The translations under genes and the position numbers were made by a program. 64,000 nucleotides of DNA from Apteryx mantelli (lineage: Eukaryota; Chordata; Aves; Apterygiformes; Apterygidae): NCBI RefSeq assembly GCF_036417845.1, contig NC_090020.1, positions 44,314,425-44,378,424 of the forward strand. The letters are read 5' to 3'. Numbering within the stretch: position 1 is the first letter of the stretch; every line of letters begins with the position of its first letter. Positions 24,501 to 36,500 of this stretch are shown in pieces. The notes under the pieces were generated by a model, which was not told the origin of the DNA, searched no databases, and was given only the letters and a program-made list of their open reading frames with translations.

Positions 24501-27500
24501 AGCTATACTACTGCAAAGGTCCTTGCAATTGTAGTATATTATTTTTTCAGTTCTGTAGAGGTTACTTTCTTATACTACAAGTGGCCAAGCAATTTGGTTC
24601 TAATTCAGTGAACGCAGAAAGATTTCCATTTCTTTCCCAGTGTGTTAAATCGGATTCATTGAAAACAGAAGTGTATATCTGTATATTCAAGACTGTTCAA
24701 CTAAGAATTTAATTAAGATTACAGAAAAGAATGATGAAACAAAAGTTAGAAACTGTTTAGCCTGTCAAAATGTATTACTGCTTACAGTACTCTGATAAAT
24801 TGGTAAATTAATTCATTCAGAAAGTGTAATAGAAATCTTTCATTTTATATGAAAAAAAAAATTTTTAGTTTAGTTGTTTGGTTTTATTTATTTACTTATT
24901 TTATTTATTTTTTTTACCAGCCATTGGATGATTTGCAGTGGATATTTGCTCCCATACTGATCAGTTGCTCTACTTGACTCAAAAAGCCTCTCCCTGAAGC
25001 AATCATTAGTGCGGTCGCACTGGTTTCACTGTGCCTATAATCAACTGATAAGTACAAAGAAAAAAGCAAAACACAATGCAAATGTTATCATTTCATCTAA
25101 ATGTAATACAAATATGACTTACAAAAGCCAGCCCAAACAGAATTTATTTCCTTACGCCATCCCACAGTCAGTTTATAAGATTTAACACTATTTTAGAAAC
25201 ATACTATAACACATCTGCCAATACTTCAGAACAAGTCCAGTAATGAGTAACTACACAATTCACTAATCCAAATCATCCTATTCAGTTTTTCCCATTAGCA
25301 TTAGAAATAAGAAGTAACAAAAAATTTGAAACTGGAGATAATGACTTGAATTTCTGGGGCTTCTTTGACTAGTTTTTTTTCCTTTATAGAATTAAAAAAA
25401 AAAAAAAAAAGAGGAAAACATACCACTGACATTTTCAGTTAAAATGAGATGAAACACCTGAGCAAAGGCATCAACATCTTTATGCAACCAGATGTCAGAA
25501 AGACAAGAATCCATTTCTTTTACTAGCCACGGTTCAAGGCAATTTACATCTTTTTCAGTCTAAAGAGAAAAAACAGCATTGAAAAACGAATCTCTCTAAG
25601 TTCTTTTGTCCCTTTTCTCATCATATGCAGGTACCTAAAACAATAACTGTTGTTTAAATCAACCAACTGCTTTGTACAACTGACATCACCATCTAATAAA
25701 CCATACCTTAGCTATATCCTGGAACAGTTAAACTAACAAAAAAAAAGAAACTAATATTTTAAAACATGTTAATACCCTCCTAGAAACTCAGCAGGAGTAA
25801 TGTCTCTATAAACTAGTTTTTAATGTCTACTAATATAACGTAAATCTAAATTTTTCCAACAAAAGGAAATGCTTACCAGTTGATTGAATACTGTGTCACC
25901 ACCATCATCTAATAGATCATACTCTTCAGCCACACTTGGCACAGGTCTTTGCCTCTGAGATTCTGGTTTGCTATTATTTTCTTGAGCAGAATACCACTCA
26001 GTAAGAGTGTTTTGCTGCTTTTCTTCTAGAATGCATATTTCCAAAAAAAGTTTTAAAGTGATTTTAGTCATCTGTTGCTTTCTGTTACAAAAAGTAGTTA
26101 GACTAAGCCAAAAGGTTTTACCTATTAAATCTTTTATTTAATCTAGAACACTGGTACCAGTCTAATATAAAGTTTCAGTGATTAAGGGCTCCCAAACTCC
26201 ACCACTGCAAACCTCTGCTTTAAGAGCAAGGTAAAAATACCATTTTGGCATTAAAACCTCCTCCGCCTCCAGTATTCCAACTCAGTACATTTAAAAGTTT
26301 CCTAAGTAAATAGTTTCTGCAAAATTCTGAGTCCAGATCTTTTTCCAGAGGTGAAAACAAAAGGAATGAAATAGCTCCTGCATGTAACAACTGTTTTTTG
26401 TGTACAAGCAGATGAAAGAGTACAAGACATAGCAGTGCTTTAGCTGAACTTTTCCATCCACAATAATCAAAGCTGAGCAGCATGATAACCATACAGTTAG
26501 GACTGTATGTTATATACACTGGGATCATTTTGCAATAGCTCTTAATTTAAGAAGTATGCTTCTTATGTTGTAAATTAGGAATTCTTTTTCTCAAATAATA
26601 TATCTACTTAATCAACCTAAAGACAACTGTACTAAGTTTAAGTAGATTAATGTTTCTACTAAACACATTCATGTCTGAGAAACACAGTGAAAAAATGTTA
26701 CCACTAGGAACCACTTCTGTGTAATATGTTAAAAAAAAAAATCCTGCCTCTATAACAGCTGCAGTTTAAATTGCACCCAAAAGCCATCATATAATAGTTT
26801 CTGTTTCTACATCTTTCATGTGGACAAAACACAAAATTATATTTCATTCTGTTCCATAATAATTAGGAAAAATAAAACAATATTTATCAAAAGGAGACAA
26901 AAAATGTGCAGCTATCAAAAGAAAGTGAAAATATTTCATTTTTACCTAATCTACTTCAATAAGGTAAACATCAAGAGCTTAAAGATACTTGCTTTCATCT
27001 AATCTCGTCTCAGATAGTATCTTGTCTTTGGAATTTTACATACAGAATCACTATATTTAATTGTTCAATGAATCAATGAGCCTCATTCCCTACACACCTC
27101 CACTCCCCTCCAAAAAGTATACCAACCTCGCTGTTTCTCCTTTTTGTACTTTACCATCTCTTTATTTGTATATCCAGTGCTTCGTAAAATGTCCTCCAGA
27201 AACATCTCTTTAACTTCAAAAGGTCTTCCTTGTACTGAAAATATAAATGATTCATACTACATTAGATATTCCCTAGGTCCATTGATAATCTTAATTTAAA
27301 AAAACCCCACAATTTTGTAGACACGAGAAATCAATTAAAAGTTAAAACAATCTAGTTTAAGGAATAACTATTACTTTCCTTGAAAAATCTTGTAAGAGTA
27401 TCTTTAGCAGGCATTTCTCTTCTTAACATTACTGGACTGCAAAGCAAATTAACATTTAAAAAGGCAAACACCAGGTGGGTACACTGACTTTCACTAACCT

Positions 27501-30500
27501 CTACTGAAGTACTATGGGAAGAGATGCACATGATTGACAGTTATTCATTGCTATTTTATTTAAAATAGCCATTTTTGTTTAAGGTTAAAGAAAAGAATTC
27601 ACTGTCAGGTACCACTGTACAACTGACACTTAGGCTACAGATATAACAGTAATACAGCTTTTGTGCAAGATGCCACAAAAAAGCTGAGGCTTTTATATTA
27701 AAATACTTTCAAGAGAAGTGTACGAGGAGATGCTTGCTTTACTGAATACTTCCTAACAAAGGAGACATTCCAAGTGGTCTGCATCTCCTAACAATCTACC
27801 CTGATTTCTTTTTCAATATTGCTTGTTTCTAGACCACCTTTATGGACATTAAAGATTCTTCTGCACAGGAAAATTTAATCTCCAGATTTTAATTTCTGCT
27901 CCCTTAGTAGACTTCTGCCATAGCCCAGTTGAAATCACCCAGGACCTTTCTCTCCTTCAGACAGCCCCAGAAGGACCAGCTTTGGTTCAGGTAATTTAGG
28001 AAGCTGTAAAGTGGGAACTAGAATCTACTGGAATGAATTAATGACAATCAGACTCTTGTAGATCCTAGGATCTGTAACACACCGGAGATCAGGGCCTCCA
28101 GAACTTTTTCCTGCTCCTTGATCTGAACACCCACATGGGGGGAGGATTGGGGATCCCCACATTTACAGTACCTCCTGTGACAAAAACACTTCACTCTGGG
28201 TTTTTTTGTTTGTTTTTTAAACTATTTGCAAGTATTTCAAAGAGCAACATTGTTCTAACTCTGATTAACTTCATTCAATGTATTTACCATGTTCCCTTAC
28301 TCAGAATGATTTGCTATGGTTTAGTAAGATTTATAAATCCTAGGCAGGTATAGTCAGACTTAAGAGCTGACATACATACTTACTGTGTATTATTGGACAA
28401 CTTCCAAAATACCTAATAAAGAGATTTGCATCTAGAGCAGCACTAGAAAGAATTAGTTTTAAACCAGTCTGTTTCTGCAACACATCTCTCAGTTTTATTA
28501 ACAAGAAATCACTGAATCTATCCCTCTCATGTACTTCATCCTGTTAAAAAAAAAAAAAAAGACAGAGAGAGAGAGACAGAAGCATCACAGATCCAGGATT
28601 ACAACCTATTTTACTAAAATAAGTATTTTGTTGGTACATTACAGATATATTAAGTAGTAGATATCACTGACTTTAAATAAGGATTTTTTTTTTAAATACC
28701 CAGAAGTCAAACTGTTTCAAAAAGTATCATAAAGATATCAGAGCAGACTGTGCTGTTAATGCACAAGCCACATATAGCTTGATTTCAGAGGCTGAAGTGA
28801 GCTTCTGGAATTTTTCTAATACTTACATTTGAATGCATCTCATCTCCAAGACACTGACACAAACTGCAATCCTATGAAACTTACTTTAATAAACTCTCAC
28901 TTCACACAAGCTATCCCACAATTAGAAAAAAAGTCAGATTGCTTAGATCCATTAGGTCATGTACAAGCTTAGCTCTCAATCATATGCCTTAATTGATGTG
29001 ATCATCTTTGTTGCTGCATTCTTCTATTTCATTTTACATTATGAACTTAGAGTAGAGACCCAAATACAAGATTTTTAGACTGAAAGTATGAGAATGTTTC
29101 ATGCATCCTTGCCTGTTTCATTTTGGTACTTAAGCGACTAAAATTATGCTGTCTTCAGCAGTGGAGATCTTAATTTGGCAAAGTGATAAATACTCTGGTT
29201 CCACTGACTTCTCAGACTCCACAGTGGGAGTATTCACACAATTGTAAACCAACACACTTAAGTAATTTTCTGAAAATCAGACCGCTCATTATCTTGAAGA
29301 CATTTGTGCAAACCTGGACTTCAAAAATAAGTACAAGATACAAGAAATTCTGACACATTCACTTTGAATCGTATCTACAAGATCCTCCCTAACACACTTC
29401 TGCTTGCTGACAGAGGATGTTACAAACAATTTAGGGTTCTATTCTCCCCAACTGCACCATGACACCCAAAATCAATTATCAGCATGAACCTAAGGGAAAT
29501 CAATAAAATTATTATTTTACCAAAAAAAAGAAGTGTACATGCTATAAGAGACACCAGGTAAGGACAAAAAAGCACCACTTGAATTCAGTTTCAGCCCAAA
29601 CAAGAACATCTTAAACGCTCTGCAAATTAATAAGACCCCCTAGAATCTCCTCTTACAATTATCAGTATGGACCTGCTCCCCCTCACATGAAATATAAGAT
29701 CCTTACCACAATAACATGTGTCACTGTTGATAGAGTGCTGTCTCCTGCCATTAGTGTGCGAAGTAGTACGCCATTAGTGCAAAATGTTAACAATGTCTTC
29801 GGAGAGACCCTATTAAACAGTTCATAAAGATATTTCAGTTTCTTGCACCATTTAACTGTGTAATGTTATCTTTGCTCTATTTATTAAAAATTAAAGGACT
29901 GAATAGCTGCTCACCAGAAGGGGGATTAGATTATAGTTCTTTTACCAAAAAATTCAGGCTCACTATGTGTTTTTAAAAAATGCCTATTCCCAGAAAGTTC
30001 CTAAAGAATCTTAGGGCTTATGCTCCAAAACTTAAGATAATGAATTCATTGACAAAGTCATATTCAAATTGAAATAAATAAACAAAAAAGAAAGTCTGGA
30101 GAGCCTGTGTTGTTTAATTTACTGGAAAAATCAGTGTGGACTGCTTTGCAAAAGCAGGCTCCTATTCTTCAACATATATTTCGACTGCAATATTTGCATT
30201 TGCCTATAATTGACTGGATGACATAAAAATCAGTTGATACATCATTTTTTTCTTCAAGAATTTCAATATCTGTAAAAGCTATTTCCATCTCTCCCATTTA
30301 CTCTTCCAAATACTATCAAGAATCCTATTAATTCCTCTTAAGTAATATTTTCCACACTGCTTCTAGTAGCTCATCCACTTTGATCTGACTTTTACTGGGT
30401 TTTTCTTCAGCTATCATAATACTTCCACACATCATCCACCTCATTTGCAATTCATCTTTAGTACCTCTTTAAATCCCTTCATAGGCTTGTGAGCTTTTGT

Positions 30501-33500
30501 ATGCATATTCAGATTCTTCCATAACTTGGCTTTACTGTTGCATTGTGTTTGTCTTCTTTAGCTACCTATTATCTTCATTCACACAAGCAACATAACCAGC
30601 CATACCCTTTGTTATCTTCTCACTCATCTCCACACTGCTGCCAATCGCTGGAAACCCCACCAACTACACAGCTCAATGAATCTAGAAATTCCACTCAGTT
30701 TCAGACTTTCATCCACTCCCATTTGCTTTAGGAAAATATTCCTAAAATGACCTAGAAATCTCTTTTTATATCACTTCATGCTTTAAAAATCAAAGATAAA
30801 GGTGAAAAATAAACCAAACCTAAACCAAACTAGATAGGTAGGTTATGCTCAACTTCATCGTTCACTTTCAGAGTTTTGTTTTTTTCCTGTTAGATCTCCT
30901 ATTAACTCTCACTATATAGCTTTTGTTAGAGCATCCTGGTCCTCCTACCTATCTCCAAAAGTTGTAAAATTAGAACCTATGCATTTTAAAAGGAAAAAAA
31001 AAGGGGGAGGAGGGAGAAATAACAAAAAAAGAGGAAAAAGTAGGCTTGATCTGCAAGTAGTACAAGAATACCCCTTCCCACCCCTGCCAAAGCAAATTGA
31101 GTGAATGCTCCTGCAATTCACTTATGTAAGACAACCTACTACATGGAACTGCAAGTCTACAATAGTAAAACTGTTTTTCACCCTTAAATATTTCATTACC
31201 TGAAATAACATATACTATACTTTACAAAGGATGAACTCTTTACTCCTTTGAGTCTTTACTAGGCTATATCCCCAATATACTGTACTTTAAAATGCACACA
31301 AGATGGAAGATATCTACACAAGATCAGTTAACTTTAAGAAATACTGTTACTACCTGCTTTCTAATCGGATCTGATAACCAATTGTCTGGCCAATCTTTTC
31401 TCTTCTTTCTGCTGCCACTCTTTCAGCAACAGCAATAGCTGCCAAGCGTCTTGGCTGAGTGCAAAATATGCGACAGGGAATTCCATTTTTGTAACAGTCA
31501 TCAAGAAGAAACTGAGGAATCTATAAAAAAAGTGTTTGAATTTATTTTTTAGTGTGATAAAGTTATAGCTTTCTACCATCATGAAGAAGTTTAATTGCAT
31601 CTCAATATTACACAGGTTGCAAAAGAATTCACAATAGGATTACTGTGTCAAACACTTGAAGGGGCAGAAAGACAGCAAAAATACATTTCTAATGTCAAGT
31701 TTAAGCTCCCTCACAAACAGAAGTTGAAACTTTTCCCTCCCCTTTCAGAGAAATCTTTAAAAAAATACATTGAGAAGAAAACCAGAAGGAAAAGAGCTAA
31801 ACAAAACGATAGCTATACTCCTTAAATACTCCTTAAATACTCCTTAAATACTCCTTAAATACTCCTTAAATTAAAATACTTTAAGTTATTTTAATGGAAA
31901 ACTTATCAGAAAACTGTGCAGAACCATTTACTCTTTTAATAAGTATCTGCTGGCTTAGTAATTCAAAAGCAAGAAAGTGAGTTTTATTAAAAACCAAGAC
32001 TTTCTACTACAGAAAAAAAAGCTAGAAAACTAGCATAAAAAAATCCTCTATTACAGAAATTAGATTAGTTTTGTATAAATACTGTTATTTTTTTTTATTT
32101 CATTAAAATAACATACTTGAGTAGTTTTTCCTGATCCTGTCTCTCCTACAATCAAAACAACTTTATTTTCCTTAATTATTTTGACAATTTCTTCCTGTTT
32201 TTCAAAGACTGGTAACGATTGCCTGAAGGAATCAAACTCCGATTCCCCTCTTTTCACTGGAACCTGAGGGATACCGTTGTTAAGCCGTCCACTAGTCTTG
32301 CTCATTTCTCTGTTTTCTGAGAAGAGAAGTTAACAATTCATGTGAACAAACAGATACAAAAGTCACTAAAATATTACTGAATAATCCTAAAGAAAAATGA
32401 ACATTCCTGACTTTATATGCATCCCTGCAGAGTGACACACCCATTACACATTTAAAGAACACATTCATAGTAAGGTATCCTGTTACTATGCTTAAAATGA
32501 ATATTTTTCAAAGGAGTTATTACTTTTATAGCTATTTTGAGAAAAAAAAAATTCTCAAAACATTGCTCAGGAAGTCTAAAAACATTTATTACACATCAAA
32601 AGCAAAAAGAGAGCTAGAAACTAAACCCGAGAAAAGCAGACTGGCATATTTTCTTGGCCTTCATATCACTTTTACACATTCACACTTACACAGTTTGCAC
32701 AGAAATAGTCACTCCATAGTTAAATAAACGATTTTTAATTTATTCCAAACTGACAAATATGTCTCCTCAGAAAAAATAACTTTACTGTAATTCATACTCC
32801 TCCTTTCACATTATCTCTTATCTTCATTATCTCCTTTTAGTCTATCTTATATAGTCTGATGCTCTGGTCCAAATGATTTATCTTAAATAACACAAATTAA
32901 TTATGCAGAATCTATTACCCCTAGACCCACAATGTACACCATCATGTATTAGAAAGTAATACATAAGTATTCAAAGAACCTGTAAATCTTCAGAACTAGA
33001 GACTACTTCAAATTCGGTGTTAGTAAATACTATCCTAAAATTGCTTAATAATTATTTTTTAGAAAAATGAAAAGCTTGCTGTAAATTCAATTATGTCTAT
33101 GTAATGTGATTAACAGCTTAATATATTAAATTACAAGAAGCATTGTCTTGCCAAGAATGATGCAGATTAACACATTAAAAGGACCAAAAACCATAGAAGT
33201 AATATCCAGGAGTAGTAAAGAGATTAATTTTACATTCTTTATTAGTTTACACCTTCCCTTTCTAAGGAGCTGCTGTTAAGTACTTTTACTATTGTTTCCC
33301 TCCGTTTATTAAACAATCTGTTAACCTATTAAAATATCACCTAATGAAAATTAATAAAAGAAGCACTTAAAAGCATGAACCATCAAAAATCTGAAATACC
33401 CAATGAAACAACGCATATTGATGGAAGTATTTTTGTGCACTACACCTAGCTTTGTGCACAGGAACAGAATGCAACACTTACACACATAACTGTTAAAGCA

Positions 33501-36500
33501 ATAGCCTTGTTAAAATCATTCTGTGTTAAAAAACGAACAAAAAACAACAACAAAAAAACACTGATATATCAAAAGTATGTCTTCCAGTGAATTCTTTCAT
33601 GTTCTGGAGATGCAGTCTAGGTAAGTTTTTAGTTCAGAATCAAGTCCATTGTTAGAAGATGACAATACAAAAATAATTTTTTTGTTTTATCAAGAACATG
33701 AATAACTGTGAGCAGTAGCACAAACTCTGCCTGGTTTCCTAATAAAGGTGTTCTCACACAGCAGTCCTGAGAACCCTTCTCTCTTCACTTCCACCTCAGA
33801 ACTTGTAGGAATTCATATCTTTGAAGAAATATACTTTTCCAGCCAAATTTTGTTGGAATTGGCCAAAAGATTCAGAAGCAACTTGGCAGAAAAGGAGACA
33901 TCAGAATGTGGGTGACATGATCACTTAAATTATACTTCCTCAGGAAAACATGTTTACAAGACCTTTAACTAAAAATTAAAGGCCAAGAGAATTAACTGTT
34001 TGGTTTGGGGCACTTTTCCATTTGGGATGGGAGGAGAAACAGAAAGAAAAGTTTTTTGTTTTGTGGTTTGGGGTTTTTTTGTTCTGTTTTTTAAACAGTG
34101 TTGATTTGCAAGTTCATATCAGAACACACACTGAACATACCAGCTTCAACAGCAAATGCATTTCCTCGCTCAGTCTTTGGTAGAAGTTCTGTCCGTTCTT
34201 TATTTGTGACAGGAAACCTCTGAATTAAGCTCCGCACAGCATGTTTCGTATTGGGAGTCAAACAGCAAGACATTACTGCATGTGCCAGTTCTGATCCATC
34301 TTTCTTCCTTACAGTCAGATATCGATTTGCTCCCTTCCTGAGAGGAAAAGAAACTGTATGTTACAAATAAGTAACCTATTTACCTCTATGTAATGATATG
34401 TGACAAAAACTCTTTCTTGACTACTTTAATATTATTTTCAAATAAAAAGTCATATCTAGAAACTTCTAAGTACAATGCACTAAAACATCTACCACCAAAA
34501 CCACACGCTATTAACATGAAGTAGTGCAGCGCAAACACTGGTGACTTCTGATGTCTAAATCCAGTATAGCTTTACAGTTAGGCCTCCATGTTTGGTTGTA
34601 ACATTGTTTGGTTATACTTTCTTTTAAAGGACTATCATTGCATTTGTTTCCCAAAAGATAGTAGATAGCTCCATCACTCACTGTATCAATCAATAGTGAC
34701 AGGTATTATACACAATGATTTCTAGACAAATTTAAGAGAGGTTGTTAAAAATCAACAAATAGAAGTAACAGAAAAATGACCTGCATTTGAGTAATATTTA
34801 AAGCCTTAAGCAAATCCAGTAAAACAAACAAAAGGCACCTACATTCCTATGATGTTCATTAGCAAAGTAAGTTTCACAATTTAGAATTAGAGCCAACACA
34901 TTTAATCATAAAACTTCAGTGCAAACAGTTATTGCTTATTTGTTCTAAAACTGAACTCTGATATTGAAATGCAAAGAACTGTTGTAAATATGTCTGAAAT
35001 CTAACCGTTTTGTGCCTGGGCTACAATAACCTGTCAACACACTTCGAACATGACTTATTAGGATAACAGCTAAGGTCATACCAAGAGCAAAATACCCTGC
35101 CTCTGACAGGGGTTAAAAGATGCACTGGTGGTAAAGTGGTGCACACAGCTGCTTTCTAAACTATTGGCTTGTGCTCAGCTCCTTGCCAATACAAGATTTA
35201 ATTTCAGAATAACAAAAATACTGAAGTTGAAACAGTGATCAAAAGAGCACATCTAGGGAAAAGTTGTCCAAATAGAAAAGAAACATACAGCAATACTTCC
35301 CCTGAGTATGCTCCTAGCCTTCAGTAGCTTGCATCTCAGCAGCTTCTTGTACACAACTATATGTACACTAACTCAATGTTGAAAGAAAAACATACTAGAA
35401 ACCTTATTGTAAACTCTTCATAGCTATAAGTAATTAATATACGCTTGGTCAACTCAAAGGAAAAAACTACGGACACAAAATACTGTCCTACAGTTCCTAA
35501 GAGTTTCTGTTATTTATTCACTCTATGCAACAAGTACAGGTATGGTAATGAATGTTAACATTAAAACTATACTCTGTCAAGAAACACAATGATGAAAATC
35601 AATCATGATCAAGCTTTTAAAGACTGAGCATTTCAAATGTTATTTCAAGAAAATTATTGAAGAAATTTGATGAGACTAAATCCAAGTAGAACAGAAACAA
35701 ATTTCCTTTTTAAATCACGTGCAATGTATTATTATAGCCCAAAAAGATAAACTTTATATTTTCCTAGATGAACATTCCCTTTTTCCGAGTTGATTAAATT
35801 TTAGTTCAACTGTTTTCCAAGATTCCTGTCACCCTGAACACTCTGGATAATGGAAAAAACCTGCAAACAACATACCACAGAATCTACTAGGAAGCTGCTT
35901 ACAGACACTTAAGTAACTCCATAAACAATCAATAAGGATTCAAACAGGTTTTTATCAGCTACAGTTCAGCACAGGCACTGCACAACCCAAGCATGTTTCT
36001 GCTGACCACATGGGTGTTTCTGACATGGCTTTCCAACACTCCTTGTTCCCAAAACATGATACAAAAGTTCAGCTAAACTTACTGGCTCAGGGATTCACAG
36101 CGAAATCAGCTGTAACACTCCTGAGATTGGAGCCAACGTAGAAGCAACATAGCTTCACTTGAACAGCACTGTGCTTGAATAAGCTCTTCTGAAACCAAGA
36201 TATGCATCCAGCATGAACCCTACTGAATTGTGCTTACCCACTGAAAGTTGGCAGGTAATTATCGATCAGAGAATTAGTATTTTACACTACCTCTGCAAGA
36301 ATCATGAAATTTCACCAAAATTGAAGAACAGCAAATGCTGCTACAGCTATACAACAGTTCACAGAAAACAAACAAACAAGAGAGTTTGACATGGCACTCC
36401 AGCTGTCTGGGTCTTTTTCTAACTTTTCCTTTCTTGTTGCTCTGCCACCTTACCTCCCAAGGGAAATGCATTCTCAGCTTTTATCTAAGCTCATCAGGTA

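Larger units (their letters stand above)
23800..24917 (-). other. YTHDC2 intron 11
   Basis: AT-rich apart from two adjacent hairpins at 24,072-24,133. The donor end runs into an A/T-rich stretch near 24,855-24,915. Confidence 0.85.
26026..29706 (-). other. YTHDC2 introns 8, 7 and 6 around exons 8 and 7
   Basis: Intron 8 is 26,026-27,126, intron 7 27,235-28,383, intron 6 28,541-29,706. All are AT-rich. Intron 6 ends in a CT repeat plus T15 before exon 7. No transposon or extra exon recognised. Confidence 0.8.
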
